Positions 28,011 through 38,430 are shown, counted from the first letter of the stretch. The stretch: DNA of 64,000 nucleotides from Bradyrhizobium sp. SZCCHNS1050 (GCF_032484785.1 NZ_JAUETR010000001.1:2545501-2609500), one strand, 5' to 3'. Made by a program: numbers and translations. Notes: generated by a model not told the origin, from the letters alone.

Positions 28011-28670
28011 GGCGGAGGTTGGCGTTGGCAGCGTTGCCTTCGAGACAGAGTTGAATACGTGCGTGTTCACCCCGCGACGCATCCGCGCCCGAGCTGTGCT
28101 GAAACTATCGCCCTCCTCAAACAGAGGGCGCAGGGAAGGCCGGGCGCTGGCCGCGCCCGTGGCCCGCCAGCGAAAGAAAATGCTGGCGGCAGGCACCACA
28201 GGTCTGGCCGAACACACCCGGCCCTCCCTGCGCGATTGGTTTTAACGGCTGCTTCGCGTTCTCCCTGGTGCGCCGGGCTGTCTGGCCACCATCACGAGCG
28301 CGACACGCTGAGGGTATCGGCACCCGCTTGATATCAGCGTCGGGATATCAGGACCGCGCGACTTGACCGTGCGTGCATCGCCGTTCGTCCGCGCGATCAG
28401 CTCACGCTGCGTCGACCCACGCCCATCGCATCCCACTGCCAACGATCCGTGACGGTCGCGAAACGTCCCTCATGCGGCAGCAGGGACGTGCGGAAATGTG
28501 CAGGTGATTTGCCCGACGGTGCAATGCCGACAGCGTGCGACAAACTAACACGACGGGCAATTCGCGCATGTCGGGAATGCGGAAACTGCCCGACGGGCAA
28601 CAGAGCAGGCTTTGATCCGCACAATAATAGCGCGGGGATGCCAATCCGGTTGCAGCGGCAGAAAACACAG
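28011..28670. other. Intergenic region, no gene seen
   Basis: 660 bases of apparently non-coding sequence. A repeated motif CCCGACGGGCAA or close variants occurs near 28510, 28548 and 28589, and once more beyond the IS at about 30749 (GCGACGGGCAAT). This looks like degenerate copies of dispersed repeats into which the IS256 element inserted. Confidence 0.5.
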
Positions 28671-28678
28671 CTTAGCGG
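28671..28678. repeat. Target site duplication, left (CTTAGCGG)
   Basis: CTTAGCGG is found exactly on both sides of the IS256-family element (again at 30100-30107). An 8-bp duplication is normal for this family. Confidence 0.9.
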
Positions 28679-30099
28679 GGTCGTGTCCCCGGAGGTGGTG
28701 TAGCTCGGTGGAGCAAAGCCGCCCGGACGCGCGCTCCCAAATAGCGCCGTAGCGGGCGGGCGGCTTTGCGGTGGTCACCGGCAGTTCTCCGGTAGGATCG
28801 GGTTGCGACACGCCAACGCAACCGAGGAACCACCGATGACCGAAGACATGATGAACCTGCGCACGCTGGTAGAGAAGACCCCAGACGCCGATCTGCTGCG
28901 CGAGATGATCGGCTTTGCGGCCCAGCGCCTGATGGAGCTGGAGGTCGAGAGCCAGACCGGGGCTGCCTATGGCGAGAAGAGCCCCGAACGTCTGGCCCAG
29001 CGCAATGGCTACCGCGACCGGATCTGGGAGACCCGCGCCGGTGCGGTGGAGCTGCGCATCCCAAAGCTGCGCAAGGGCTCCTATTTCCCCGGCTTCCTGG
29101 AGCCGCGGCGCATGGCCGAGAAGGCGCTCACCGCCGTGGTTCAGGAGGCTTACGTTCAGGGCGTCTCGACCCGTTCGGTCGACGATCTGGTGCAGGCGAT
29201 GGGCATGACCGGCATCTCCAAGAGCCAGGTCAGTCGGTTGTGCGGCGAGATCGACGACAAAGTGAAGGCCTTCCTCGGCCGTCCAATCGAGGGTGACTGG
29301 CCCTATCTTTGGATCGACGCCACCTATGTGAAGGTGCGCCAGCAGGGGCGCATCGTCTCCGTCGCGGTGATCGTTGCAGTCGGCGTCAACAGCGACGGCC
29401 GGCGCGAGGTTCTCGGCATGGACATCGGGCCGTCCGAGGCCGAGACGTTCTGGACCGCCTTCCTGCGCAAGCTGGCCCGCCGCGGCTTGCGCGGCGTCAA
29501 GCTGGTGGTGTCCGACGCCCACGAGGGCATCAAGGCCACCGTGACCAAGGTGCTCAACGCCAGCTGGCAACGCTGCCGCGTCCACTTCATGCGGAACGTG
29601 CTGGCTCATGCCGGCAAGAGCGGACGGCGCGTGGTCTCCGCCTTCATCGCCACGGCCTTTGCCCAGGACGATGCCGAGGCCGCTCGCACCCAATGGCGCA
29701 AGGTCGCCGATCAGCTCCGTCCCAAGCTGCCCAAGCTTGCCGGCTTCCTCGACGAGGCCGAGACCGACGTGCTTGCCTACATGACGTTCCCGCCGCAGCA
29801 TCGGACCAAGTTGCACTCCACCAATCCGATCGAACGCCTCAACGGCGAGATCAAACGGCGCACCGAGGTGGTCGGCATCTTCCCCAATGAGGACGCTATC
29901 GTCCGCCTCATCGGAGCTGTCCTGCTCGAACAGAACGATGAATGGGCGGTCCAACGCGCCCGCTACATGACGCTGGAAACCATCGCGCCATTGAGCGATG
30001 ATCCGAACGTCAGCCTCACGGCTATCGCCAGCTGACAGGCCCGGCTCCAGCCGGCGAACGCGGTGGGCCGCCAGCTACACCACGCTTGGGGACACGATC
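28679..30099 (+). mobile_element. IS256-family insertion sequence, complete (1421 bp)
   Basis: Left end GGTCGTGTCCCC and right end GGGGACACGATC form terminal inverted repeats (11 of 12 matching), with a further matching block TGGTGTAGCT inside each end. Flanking 8-bp direct repeats CTTAGCGG show a clean single insertion. It carries one intact transposase gene. The element sits in the gap between the second amtB and the DUF2059 gene. Confidence 0.93.
28836..30035 (+). CDS. IS256-family (mutator-type) transposase
   Basis: 399 residues, full length. Candidate DDE residues are in [16 protein letters not shown] and [13 protein letters not shown], matching the Transposase_mut pattern. The C-terminal [16 protein letters not shown] block is diagnostic. 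The frame is open 33 bases further upstream, but the ATG at 28836 follows GAGGAACC and gives the usual start MTEDMMNLR. The gene appears uninterrupted and may be active. Confidence 0.95.
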   Translation: MTEDMMNLRTLVEKTPDADLLREMIGFAAQRLMELEVESQTGAAYGEKSPERLAQRNGYRDRIWETRAGAVELRIPKLRKGSYFPGFLEPRRMAEKALTAVVQEAYVQGVSTRSVDDLVQAMGMTGISKSQVSRLCGEIDDKVKAFLGRPIEGDWPYLWIDATYVKVRQQGRIVSVAVIVAVGVNSDGRREVLGMDIGPSEAETFWTAFLRKLARRGLRGVKLVVSDAHEGIKATVTKVLNASWQRCRVHFMRNVLAHAGKSGRRVVSAFIATAFAQDDAEAARTQWRKVADQLRPKLPKLAGFLDEAETDVLAYMTFPPQHRTKLHSTNPIERLNGEIKRRTEVVGIFPNEDAIVRLIGAVLLEQNDEWAVQRARYMTLETIAPLSDDPNVSLTAIAS

Positions 30100-30107
30100 C
30101 TTAGCGG
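30100..30107. repeat. Target site duplication, right (CTTAGCGG)
   Basis: Exact copy of 28671-28678, at the right edge of the IS256-family element. Confidence 0.9.
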
Positions 30108-30194
30108 TACTGTTCGCTGGCTCCGGCTGATCTTAAGAATTGGAACCCGGCCGTAACAGCGATCGCCGCTGCAGCCGGCACATGGGGGATCAGG

Positions 30195-30698
30195 ATGAAG
30201 CATCGCTGTCGGTACGTAGTCGTCGCCTCCGCCATTTGGCTCACCGCCGCAACGCCGCCATCGGCAAGAGCCCAAGCGACATCACAGGAGTCCTTGGCGG
30301 CCGCGAAAGAGCTGGTCTCCGTGATGCATATGAATGACCAGGCGACAGCCCTGTTGCCGATCATTCTGAAGAACCTGAGACCGACGATCGTCCAGGGGCG
30401 CGCCGAGGTCGCTCTGCAATATGATGCGTTGATCCCGAAGTTCACCCAGGCCTTTCAGGGCAGGGTTTCCGAATTCTCGGATGCGATCGCGGTCGTCTAT
30501 GCCAGGAACTTCTCGGCGGACGACCTCAGGACCATGGCTGAGTTCTACAGGACCCCGACAGGTCAACGAGTCCTGCAGAAGCTGCCGTCCGTCACCCAGG
30601 AGTCGAGCATTGCCGGGCAGAAATTTGGTCAAGCTCTCGGCGAAGAGATCAGGAAGCAGATGGTCGATGAACTGAGGAAGAAAGGTCTCGATCTTTGA
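30195..30698 (+). CDS. DUF2059 domain protein, secreted
   Basis: 167 residues: a signal peptide (about 1-27, ending SARAQ) and a DUF2059 domain with YARNFSADDLRTMAEFYRTPTGQRVLQKLP, the family's hallmark. The role of DUF2059 proteins is not known; they are periplasmic and helical. The IS256 element ends 95 bases before the start codon, so it may have displaced the native promoter or now provide one. Confidence 0.85.
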   Translation: MKHRCRYVVVASAIWLTAATPPSARAQATSQESLAAAKELVSVMHMNDQATALLPIILKNLRPTIVQGRAEVALQYDALIPKFTQAFQGRVSEFSDAIAVVYARNFSADDLRTMAEFYRTPTGQRVLQKLPSVTQESSIAGQKFGQALGEEIRKQMVDELRKKGLDL

Positions 30699-30925
30699 TC
30701 CGAACTCCCGATCGTCATGCAGCGGCGCTGCCCTGCGACATAACCGGCGCGACGGGCAATTTCCGTATGACAGGCTTGTGGTCCGTCCCGCCTCGCCATC
30801 CCCGGGAAGCCGAACCGAGACGTCCACGGTCATGCCCCCGATGCCGGGCACGACACCGGATTGCAGGCTCAAACCTTGCCGCGGGCCGATAGTCCGGCGA
30901 ACGACAACGCAAGTCGATGGTCAGC

Positions 30926-31141
30926 TCATGCGCCTTCGAACTTGAACGACACGTTGAGCTTGGCTCGATAGGCTTCCACCTTCCCCTTCGCGTCGAGCTG
31001 CATATCGAGCTGGACCACTTCTGCGACACGCAGGTCTCGGAGTGTCTTCGCCGCCTGCTCGACAGCGTTGGTAGCTGCCCTTTCCCAAGATTCGCTGCTG
31101 GTACCGATCAGCTCGATGACTTTGTAGACGCTGTCAGACAT
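30926..31141 (-). CDS. Dodecin family flavin-binding protein
   Basis: 71 residues starting MSDSVYKVIELIGTSSESWE, followed by AAKTLRDLRVAEVVQLDMQL and AYRAKLNVSFKFEG, a complete dodecin. Dodecins form hollow dodecamers that store or buffer flavins in the cytoplasm. The frame is open upstream, but the ATG at 31141 gives the exact family length, and GGAGACC precedes it. Confidence 0.93.
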   Translation of the reverse strand: MSDSVYKVIELIGTSSESWERAATNAVEQAAKTLRDLRVAEVVQLDMQLDAKGKVEAYRAKLNVSFKFEGA

Positions 31142-31309
31142 GTCGGTCTCCTGTTCGGTATGGAGCAGGAAGCAGGTGCTCCCTGCCACAACTGAACGTA
31201 GCATCATCGCGCGGCGCCTGAAAGGACGCAGCCTACCCATGGCAGCCGCAGGTCCGGAGCTACCACGAGTAGCGCTAACGCCTTGCGCGTCTCACAAGCC
31301 CTTGCGCCC

Positions 31310-31723
31310 CTACACGCCGCCCAGCTTGCAGACGTGCTTCCATTCCGCAGGCGTGACCGGCTGCACCGACAGCCGCGACTGCTTCACCAGCGCCATCTCG
31401 CTCAGCATCTTGTCGGCCTTGATCGCGGCGAGCGTCACCGGGGTCTTGAAGGGCTTGTGCGCCTTGATGTCGACGCAGACGAACTTGCCGGTCTTGTCGG
31501 TCGGATCAGGATAGGCTTCCTTGATGATCTCGGCGATGCCGACGATCTCCTTGCCCTCGTTGGAATGATAATAGAAGGCGAGGTCGCCCTTCTTCATCGC
31601 CACCAGGTTCTGCCGCGCCGTGTAGTTGCGCACGCCGGTCCAGGCCTCCCCGTTCGCGCCCTTCGCCACCTGCTGGTCCCACGACCATACCGAGGGTTCG
31701 GATTTCACCAGCCAGTAGTTCAT
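31310..31723 (-). CDS. EVE domain protein
   Basis: 137 residues: MNYWLVKSEPSVWSWDQQ, WTGVRNYTARQNLVAMKKGDLAFYYHS and IVGIAEI are the EVE (PUA-like) signatures, including the aromatic-cage region. EVE domains bind modified bases in nucleic acids; stand-alone short forms are common in alphaproteobacteria beside gpsA and tsaD, as here. The frame continues upstream into a repeat; the ATG at 31723 gives the standard start. Confidence 0.92.
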   Translation of the reverse strand: MNYWLVKSEPSVWSWDQQVAKGANGEAWTGVRNYTARQNLVAMKKGDLAFYYHSNEGKEIVGIAEIIKEAYPDPTDKTGKFVCVDIKAHKPFKTPVTLAAIKADKMLSEMALVKQSRLSVQPVTPAEWKHVCKLGGV

Positions 31724-31898
31724 GATGGTCGTCTCTTTCCACTCGTCCTGGCCAGGCAAAAGCGCGAAGCGCTGGGAGGTCCCGGCCATCCACGTCGCAC
31801 TGCTCGGCGCATTATCCAAGACATGGATGCCCGCGACAAGCGCGGGCATGACGGCGGAGAGAGCGTCGTGCTGGATGACGTCGGTCGCGCGGCGGCCC
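31724..31898. repeat. Intergenic repeat between EVE and gpsA genes
   Basis: Contains the small hairpin GCCCGCG-ACAAG-CGCGGGC (31829-31847) within a segment that resembles another dispersed Bradyrhizobium repeat family. No gene is seen. Confidence 0.5.
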
Positions 31899-32879
31899 TC
31901 ACTCCTCCGCCTTGAATGGGCGCATCATCAGCGCCTCGATCGCGGCATCGATCGTCACGGTGCCGGCGAGAATGGCGGCGACCGCCTGCGCCACCGGCAT
32001 CTCGACGCCGCGCGAGGTGGCGAGTTCGACCAGCACGGGCGCGGTGTATTGTCCCTCGGCGAGCTTGCCTGCGGGCAGCGGCTCGCCGCGGCCGAGCGCG
32101 AGGCCGGCGGCGAAGTTGCGCGATTGCGGACCGGCGCAGGTGAGGATCAGGTCGCCGAGGCCGGACAGGCCGGTCAAGGTCTCGCTGCGCGCGCCATAGG
32201 CGCGGCCGAGCCGCACCAACTCGGCGAAGCCGCGCGTGGTCAGCGCCGCCAGCGCCGAGGCGCCGAGATTGCGGCCGGCAACGATGCCGGCGGCGATCGC
32301 CAGCACGTTCTTGGCGGCGCCGCCGATCTCGACGCCGCGCACGTCGGTCGAATGATAGGGCCGGAAGGTCGGCGAACCCAGCGCATGGACGAGGTCGGCC
32401 GCGAGCGCCTCGTCGGGCGCGGCGAGCGTCACCGCGGTCGGCAGCCCTCGCGCGACGTCGTCGGCGAAGCTCGGGCCGGACAGGATCACCGGGATCGCGT
32501 TCGGCGCGGCCTCCGCGATCACCTCGGTCATGAATTTATGGGTGCCGTGCTCGATGCCCTTGGCGCAGGCGACGAGCGGCGTGCCCGGACGGAGCAGCGG
32601 GGCGAGATGCATGACCGCACCGCGCAGATGCTGGGCGGGGACAACGATGAGAACGGCGTCGGCGCGGGCGGCCTCGGCGAGATCGGCAGTCACGGCGATG
32701 CTGGGGGCGAGCGGAATGCCGGGCAGTCGCGGGTTTTCGCGGGCAGCAGAGATGCGCGCGGCGTGGTGGCTGTCGCGCGCGTAGAGCGTGACCTCACGGC
32801 CGGCACGCGCGGCGACGGCGGCGAGCGCCGTGCCCCACGCACCGGCGCCGACGATGGAGATCGTTTGGAAACGAGTCAT
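31899..32879 (-). CDS. gpsA: NAD(P)-dependent glycerol-3-phosphate dehydrogenase
   Basis: 326 residues with the NAD(P) motif [12 protein letters not shown] at 9-20, [17 protein letters not shown], and [17 protein letters not shown] carrying the conserved Lys-Asn. It converts dihydroxyacetone phosphate to sn-glycerol-3-phosphate for phospholipid synthesis in the cytoplasm. It sits in the common alphaproteobacterial order tsaD-gpsA-EVE on one strand, although a 214-base repeat separates it from tsaD. Confidence 0.95.
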   Translation of the reverse strand: MTRFQTISIVGAGAWGTALAAVAARAGREVTLYARDSHHAARISAARENPRLPGIPLAPSIAVTADLAEAARADAVLIVVPAQHLRGAVMHLAPLLRPGTPLVACAKGIEHGTHKFMTEVIAEAAPNAIPVILSGPSFADDVARGLPTAVTLAAPDEALAADLVHALGSPTFRPYHSTDVRGVEIGGAAKNVLAIAAGIVAGRNLGASALAALTTRGFAELVRLGRAYGARSETLTGLSGLGDLILTCAGPQSRNFAAGLALGRGEPLPAGKLAEGQYTAPVLVELATSRGVEMPVAQAVAAILAGTVTIDAAIEALMMRPFKAEE

Positions 32880-32896
32880 TCGCCGCGGATTCGGCT

Positions 32897-33006
32897 GCGC
32901 TCCCTCCCCCCTTGCGGGGGAGGGTTGGGGAGGGGGGTGCCACGAGCGAGAATTTTTATGGAGCCACCCCCACCCCCGACCCCTCCCCGCAAGGGGGAGG
33001 GGAGCG
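32897..33006. repeat. GC-rich intergenic inverted repeat between gpsA and tsaD
   Basis: Runs such as CTCCCTCCCCCCTTGCGGGG are answered in inverted order by CCCCTCCCCGCAAGGGGGAG about 60 bases later, giving a long hairpin with internal hairpins. It is a frequent dispersed element in this group; here it lies inside a probable operon and may reduce gpsA expression. Confidence 0.75.
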
Positions 33007-33093
33007 CACCGCGTATGGTGCAGGAGCTTGCCACATCACTGCCGAGGGCGATCCAGCCGCTTCGTGCAGGATGAAAAAGCAATTCCATCACCC

Positions 33094-34191
33094 TCAAAAC
33101 CCCGCCCGCGTATTCGCGAACTTGCCCGGCACGCTGGCATTGGCATCCAGCAGCCAGCGCGCGCGCGGCGCGGCGTCCATGCCGTCCACCATCCCTAGCG
33201 CCAACCGCTCCAGCCCGGCCCAGGCGATCATCGCGCCATTGTCGGTGCACAGCGCCGGCGGCGGCATGATCAGGCGGGTGCCGGCCTGCTGCGCGACATC
33301 GTCGAGTGCGCCGCGGATCGCCTGGTTGGCGGCGACACCGCCGGCGGCCACCAGCGCGGTCGGCGCGCCGAAACGCTGCTTGAACAGATCGAGGCCAACG
33401 CGCAGGCGGTCGGCGGTCGAGTCCAGCACCGCGGCCTGGAAGCTGGCGCAGAGGTCGGCGATGTCCTGCTCGCTCACCTTGCCGAGCCGGCCGATCTCGT
33501 TACGCACGGCGGTCTTCAGCCCGGACAGCGAGAAATTGGCATCGCTGCGGCCCTGCATCGGACGCGGGAAGGCAAAGCGCTGACCGTCGCCGTTGCGCGC
33601 GGCCTGCTCGACCTGTGGTCCGCCCGGATAGGGCAGACCCAGCATCTTCGCGACCTTGTCGAACGCCTCGCCCATCGCGTCGTCGACGGTGGTGCCGAGC
33701 CTGACATAATCGCCGACGCCGGCGACCGCGACGATCTGGGTGTGGCCGCCGGAGGCCAGGAACAGGCAATAGGGGAAGTCGATTGCATCGGTGAGGCGCG
33801 GCGTCAGCGCATGCGCCTCGAGATGGTTGACCGCGATCAGCGGCGTGTCGTGCACCATCGCGATCGCCTTGGCGGTGGTGAGGCCGACGATGACGCCGCC
33901 GATCAGGCCCGGCCCGGCCGCCGCCGCGACGCCGCCGAGCGCGGCATAGTCGATGCCGGCCTCGCGCATCGCCGCGTCGATGAGATGGTCGAGCATGTCG
34001 ACATGGGCGCGCGCGGCGATCTCGGGAACCACGCCGCCATAGATGGCATGCTCGTCGGTCTGCGAGCGCACAACATTGGAAAGGATCTGCCCCTTGCCGC
34101 CCGAATCACGCGCCACCACCGCCGCGGCGGTCTCGTCGCAGGTGGTTTCGATGCCCAGCACGAGCGTTTGCGATTCGTTACCCAATCTCAA
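33094..34191 (-). CDS. tsaD: tRNA threonylcarbamoyladenosine synthase subunit TsaD
   Basis: 365 residues of the Kae1/TsaD family: [15 protein letters not shown] at the N-terminus, [12 protein letters not shown], metal-binding NHLEAHAL (His pair), [12 protein letters not shown] and [19 protein letters not shown]. It transfers the threonylcarbamoyl group to A37 of ANN-decoding tRNAs, with TsaB and TsaE, which lie outside this window. It is divergent from hemD; the starts are 110 bases apart. Confidence 0.96.
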   Translation of the reverse strand: MRLGNESQTLVLGIETTCDETAAAVVARDSGGKGQILSNVVRSQTDEHAIYGGVVPEIAARAHVDMLDHLIDAAMREAGIDYAALGGVAAAAGPGLIGGVIVGLTTAKAIAMVHDTPLIAVNHLEAHALTPRLTDAIDFPYCLFLASGGHTQIVAVAGVGDYVRLGTTVDDAMGEAFDKVAKMLGLPYPGGPQVEQAARNGDGQRFAFPRPMQGRSDANFSLSGLKTAVRNEIGRLGKVSEQDIADLCASFQAAVLDSTADRLRVGLDLFKQRFGAPTALVAAGGVAANQAIRGALDDVAQQAGTRLIMPPPALCTDNGAMIAWAGLERLALGMVDGMDAAPRARWLLDANASVPGKFANTRAGF

Positions 34192-34301
34192 CCCTTTTGG
34201 TCATTATGAGTGCGCAGAACCGCCTAACACCACGAGGTCGCCAGGTGCAATCGTCCGTCCGTTGCAGCCCGGCCGATCCGTGTTCGACGGGAGCATAGCA
34301 C

Positions 34302-35030
34302 ATGGCCGTGCTGGTGACCCGTCCCGCCCCTGACAATGAACGCACCGCGAGCGCCCTGCGCGCGCGTGGCTTCGAGGTGCTGCTGGCGCCGATGCTGCGC
34401 TTCGAGCCGGTCGCGCTGCCGCCGGACGTCGGCGGCGATGCCGCCGGACTCATCGTAACGTCATCGAACGCGCTGCGCGCGGCGGCGCCGCAGCTCAGGG
34501 CGTCCGCCTTGCTGCGCCTGCCGCTGTTCGCGGTCGGCGACCGGACGGCCGCAGCCGCACGCGAGGCCGGCTTCACGCAGGTGATCTCGGCCGCGGCCGA
34601 TGCGACCGCGTTGCGCGACCTGATCGCAGACAGCGGCGTCATCGAGGCCGGGGCCACCCTGCTCTATCTCGCCGGCGCCGACATCTCGCGCGACCTCGCC
34701 TCCGAGCTCGCCGAGCGCGGCTTCGATGTGATCACCCAGACCGTCTATCGCATGGCGCAGGTGACCACCCTGCCGCGCGAAGTCTGCGACGCCTTCGCAG
34801 CCAACCGGATCGAGGCGGTGCTGCATTATTCGCGGCGGAGCGCGGTTGCGTTCGTGGCGGCCATCCGCGCCGACGGCGTCGAAATCTCGGCGCTGGCGGT
34901 GCCGCATGGCTGCCTGTCGGCCAATGTCGCCGAGGTGCTGCGCGAGGCCGGCGCCACCCAGGTCACAATCGCGGCGCATCCGGATGAAAACGACATGCTG
35001 GAGGGCCTGACCCGTGCGCTACGGTCGTGA
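34302..35030 (+). CDS. hemD: Uroporphyrinogen-III synthase
   Basis: 242 residues with weak but typical HemD features: MAVLVTRPAPDNERTASALRARGFEVLLAPML at the start, GLIVTSSNALRAA, LPLFAVGDRTAAAAREAGF and VLHYSRRSA. It closes and inverts ring D of hydroxymethylbilane in haem and related tetrapyrrole synthesis. The identification is supported by its position before mitofilin-like and hemY-like genes, a conserved alphaproteobacterial order. Its stop is 50 bases before the next start. Confidence 0.9.
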   Translation: MAVLVTRPAPDNERTASALRARGFEVLLAPMLRFEPVALPPDVGGDAAGLIVTSSNALRAAAPQLRASALLRLPLFAVGDRTAAAAREAGFTQVISAAADATALRDLIADSGVIEAGATLLYLAGADISRDLASELAERGFDVITQTVYRMAQVTTLPREVCDAFAANRIEAVLHYSRRSAVAFVAAIRADGVEISALAVPHGCLSANVAEVLREAGATQVTIAAHPDENDMLEGLTRALRS

Positions 35031-35080
35031 ATGGCGTAAGAGGGCCTGCTCAATCTTGCCTCAGCCAGGGAACTTCCACC

Positions 35081-36385
35081 ATGGTCGATGAACCCGACAC
35101 CGCTGCACCGGCCTCCGACACCGGGCGGCCGAAACGGCCACCGCCGACCATCGATTTGGAGCCGACCTCGCGCGAGGAGCGCCCGTCGGCCAGCGAGAGC
35201 GCGGCCGAGCGGCCGACCACGTCGCCCTGGTCGGCCCCGGCCGAAGCCTTGGCCGAGGGGTCGTCGGGCGCGGCGAGCCAGTCGCATCCGCATGGCGCCG
35301 GTGACGCCGAACCGGAATCGGCCGCCAGCGAGACGCCCGAGGAGACGGTCGCCGCGGCCGAGCCGCCGCACGCCGAGCTTCCTCCACCCCCGCCGCCGCG
35401 TCCGGTGTCGCCCTGGATCATCGCACCGTTCTCCGGCGCGGCCGCGGCCGCGCTGGTGATCGGCGTCGGCTGGATGCTCGGCTGGCCGCCCGTGCAGCCG
35501 CCCTCGGCGATCTCGCCGCAGTCCGCCGCTATCGACGAGCTCACCTCCCGCGTCGCCGGGCTGGAGCAGCGCGTCGGCAAGCCGGACGGCGCCGTGACCG
35601 GCCGGCTCGATGCCGCCGACAAGACGATTGCAGCGCTGCGCAACGACGTCGCCGGCCTGCGCGCGCAGGCCGACAAGACCGTGGCAGCCCTCAACGATGT
35701 CCGGGCGCAGCCGCGCGACGGCTCCGCGCCGGCGCCCGCACCCGAGCCGATCGATCTCTCCGGCCTGACGGCGCGCATCGACGCGCTGGAGCGGGCGAGC
35801 AAGAGCCAGAGCGCGGCGCTGGCACAGGAGCGCGCCAAGCTCTCAGAGGCGGCCAAGCCGGCCGACGATGCGCCGCTGCGCCGCGTGGTCGCCGCGACCC
35901 TGCTCGACGTCGCCGTGCGTCACGGCGATCCCTATGGAGCGGCGCTGACCACCGCCAGATCGCTGGCGCCCGACGCGGCCGCGCTGAAGCCGCTGGAGGC
36001 ATTCGCCACGACCGGCGTGCCGAGCCCCGCGGCACTGAGCCGCGAGCTGCTCACCATCGTGCCGAAGCTCTCGCCGCCGGCGCCCGAGAGCACCACGGGG
36101 ACTTCGATCCTCAGCAAGCTCTCGGCCGGCGCCTCGAGCCTGGTCAAGGTCGAACGTACCGACGGCGCCGGCACCGATCGCGGCGCGGTCGTGGCACGGA
36201 TCACCGCGGCGGCGCTGCGCAACGATTTCGCCGAGGCCCGCCGCGAGCTGAAGGGTCTCTCGCCGGAGGATCGCGCCCCCGCCAATGATTGGCTCGCACG
36301 CGCCGATGCCCGCGACGCCGCGCTGTCGACCGCCCGCAAATTCGCCGACGACGCGATGACCGCGCTCGCCAAACCCGCGCAATAG
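35081..36385 (+). CDS. Mitofilin (Mic60)-like inner-membrane protein
   Basis: 434 residues: a Pro/Ala/Glu-rich cytoplasmic N-terminus (1-110), one membrane helix (about 112-134), a periplasmic coiled-coil (about 145-285) and a C-terminal mitofilin-like helical domain with LRRVVAATLLDVAVRHGDPY and AALRNDFAEARRELKGLSPEDR. This is the alphaproteobacterial homologue of mitochondrial Mic60, which shapes intracytoplasmic membranes. Position between hemD and hemY is the conserved context for these proteins. The ATG at 35081 is preferred over a GTG overlapping the hemD stop. Confidence 0.85.
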   Translation: MVDEPDTAAPASDTGRPKRPPPTIDLEPTSREERPSASESAAERPTTSPWSAPAEALAEGSSGAASQSHPHGAGDAEPESAASETPEETVAAAEPPHAELPPPPPPRPVSPWIIAPFSGAAAAALVIGVGWMLGWPPVQPPSAISPQSAAIDELTSRVAGLEQRVGKPDGAVTGRLDAADKTIAALRNDVAGLRAQADKTVAALNDVRAQPRDGSAPAPAPEPIDLSGLTARIDALERASKSQSAALAQERAKLSEAAKPADDAPLRRVVAATLLDVAVRHGDPYGAALTTARSLAPDAAALKPLEAFATTGVPSPAALSRELLTIVPKLSPPAPESTTGTSILSKLSAGASSLVKVERTDGAGTDRGAVVARITAAALRNDFAEARRELKGLSPEDRAPANDWLARADARDAALSTARKFADDAMTALAKPAQ

Positions 36386-36402
36386 GACGCCCAAGGACGC
36401 AC

Positions 36403-38280
36403 ATGTTCCGGATCGTCATTTTCCTCATCCTGGTCGGGCTCGCCGCTGCGGGCTCGGCCTGGGTCGCCGAGCAGACCGGCGACGTCGTCTTGAATTGGGG
36501 CCCGTGGCGGATCGCCATGACCTTGCCGGTGTTCGTGCTCGCGCTCGGCCTGACCATCGCGGCCTGCGTGCTGGTCTGGAACCTGATCAGCGCACTGCTG
36601 CGGGCGCCCGGCCGCATCCGCAAGGCGCATCGCGCCCGCCGGCATCAGCGCGGCCGCCACGCCATCACCCACGGCCTGCTGGCGATCGGCCAGGGCGATT
36701 CGACGGCGGCGCGGCAGCACGCCGACACCGCCAAGCGGCTGGCCGGCGATGATCCGCTGACGCTGCTCCTGCACGCCCAGGCGGCGCAGCTCGAAGGCGA
36801 CCGCGACGGCGCCCGGCGCGCCTTCCGCGCCATGGCCGAGCGCCACGACACCCGCCTGCTCGGCTTGCGCGGCCTGTTCATCGAGGCGCAGCGCGCCGAC
36901 GACGCCTATGCCGCGGTGATGATCGCCGACGAAGCGCTCAGGCTGGCGCCCAACGCCACCTGGGCCTCGCATGCCGTGCTCGGCTTCCGCTGCGCCGAGG
37001 CCGACTGGGACGGAGCGCTTTCGATCCTCGACGGCAACTACACCGCCGGCATGATCGACAAGCCGACCTACCGCCGTCAGCGCGGCGTGCTGCTGACGGC
37101 GCGCGCGCTGGCGCTGGAGACCGGGGATCGCGACCTGTCGCGCTCGAGCGCGATGGAGGCGGTGAAGCTGGCGCCGACACTGGTGCCGGCCGCGGTGCTG
37201 GCGGCGAAGTTCGAGAGCGAGGCGCACCAGGTGCGGCGCGCGATGAAGATCATCGAGGCGGCCTGGGCGGCGTGTCCGCATCCGGATCTCGCCGATGCCT
37301 ACGCCCATGTGCGGCTCGGCGATTCGGCCACGCAGCGGCTGGCGCGGGTGGAGAACCTGGCCGCGCGGACGCCCGGCCATGTCGAAGGCGCGCTGGCGGT
37401 GGCGCGCGCGGCGATCGACGCCGCCGAATTCGGCCGCGCCCGCGAGGCGCTGGCGCCGTTCACGGAGGATCCGACCCAGCGCGTGGCGATGCTGATGGCC
37501 GAGCTGGAGCGCACCGAGCATGGCGACGCCGGCAAGGCGCGCGAATGGGCGCTGCGCGCGGTGCGCGCCCGCCACGACCCGGCCTGGACCGCGGACGGCT
37601 ATGTCAGCGATCGCTGGCAGCCGATCTCGCCGGTCACCGGCCGGCTCGACGCCTTCCAATGGCAGACGCCGGTGGCGAGCCTGCCCTCGGAGCGCAGCAG
37701 CGTGATCGAAAGCTCGGCCTTCGCCGAAGCCGTGCTGGCGCCGCCGGCCCGGCCCACCGTGGCCGAAGCCGCGGTCGAGCCGCCGCGCGAGGCCGTGGTG
37801 ATCACTCCGGCGCTGCAGGACAACGAGCCGCCGCGGCCGGTGGTCGCGGCCGATCCCGAGCAGGCCGAACAACCGGCCGAGGCCGTGGACAAGCCTGTCG
37901 ACAAGCCGGTGGATATCCCTGTGGACATGGCTGAGGATAGCCGGTTGATCGAGGCCGTCGCCGCCGAGCCGGCGCCGCCGTTGCAGGCCGCGGGTCCCGT
38001 CGAGGCCGAATCGGAGCCGGAGACGGAGGCCGAGCCGAACGCGGTCGCCGCCAAGCCGGCCGAGACGGCGGCAGCCGCGCCGACGCCGCTGTTCCGCACC
38101 CGCAACGATCTCGCCCGGCCGGCGGAGACGCCGATCCAGGCGATCGTGCCGATCATGCGGCCGCCGGACGATCCCGGTGTCGATGACGATGACCAGCCCC
38201 GCGACGAGTTCGCCGAGCAGATCGCGCCCAAGGCCCAGGCCGGCGGCTGGCGCGGGTTCTGGTCGCGGTTCGGCGGCTGA
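36403..38280 (+). CDS. hemY: HemY-like TPR membrane protein
   Basis: 625 residues: two N-terminal membrane helices (about 1-22 and 40-65), then a TPR region to about 420 (RLAGDDPLTLLLHAQAAQ, LRLAPNATWASHAVLGF, AVKLAPTLVPAAVLAA), a conserved WTADGYVSDRWQPISPVTG segment, and a long acidic, Pro/Ala-rich C-terminal tail. It belongs to the proteobacterial HemY family (COG3898), distinct from the protoporphyrinogen oxidase of the same name. The family is found with hemC/hemD; its molecular role is unclear. It starts 17 bases after the mitofilin-like gene. Confidence 0.87.
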   Translation: MFRIVIFLILVGLAAAGSAWVAEQTGDVVLNWGPWRIAMTLPVFVLALGLTIAACVLVWNLISALLRAPGRIRKAHRARRHQRGRHAITHGLLAIGQGDSTAARQHADTAKRLAGDDPLTLLLHAQAAQLEGDRDGARRAFRAMAERHDTRLLGLRGLFIEAQRADDAYAAVMIADEALRLAPNATWASHAVLGFRCAEADWDGALSILDGNYTAGMIDKPTYRRQRGVLLTARALALETGDRDLSRSSAMEAVKLAPTLVPAAVLAAKFESEAHQVRRAMKIIEAAWAACPHPDLADAYAHVRLGDSATQRLARVENLAARTPGHVEGALAVARAAIDAAEFGRAREALAPFTEDPTQRVAMLMAELERTEHGDAGKAREWALRAVRARHDPAWTADGYVSDRWQPISPVTGRLDAFQWQTPVASLPSERSSVIESSAFAEAVLAPPARPTVAEAAVEPPREAVVITPALQDNEPPRPVVAADPEQAEQPAEAVDKPVDKPVDIPVDMAEDSRLIEAVAAEPAPPLQAAGPVEAESEPETEAEPNAVAAKPAETAAAAPTPLFRTRNDLARPAETPIQAIVPIMRPPDDPGVDDDDQPRDEFAEQIAPKAQAGGWRGFWSRFGG

Positions 38281-38430
38281 GGACCGTCAGGCCCTCCCGC
38301 CGTCCCGGTCACAACGGTTCGTTTCGGAGCCGCGGCCGCGCGCGTTGTCCTTGCCAACGGGCCGTCCGCCCGATATCAGGAGCGCGTCCGCGTCGTCCGG
38401 CCTCGTGCCGGGCGCTCGCCGCTATGGTTC

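Noticed and set aside
28803..28836. Upstream start for the IS256 transposase and for several other genes with open 5' extensions (tesB, EVE, dodecin, Trm112)
   Set aside because: Extensions lack family similarity and often run into repeats; internal ATGs give standard family starts.
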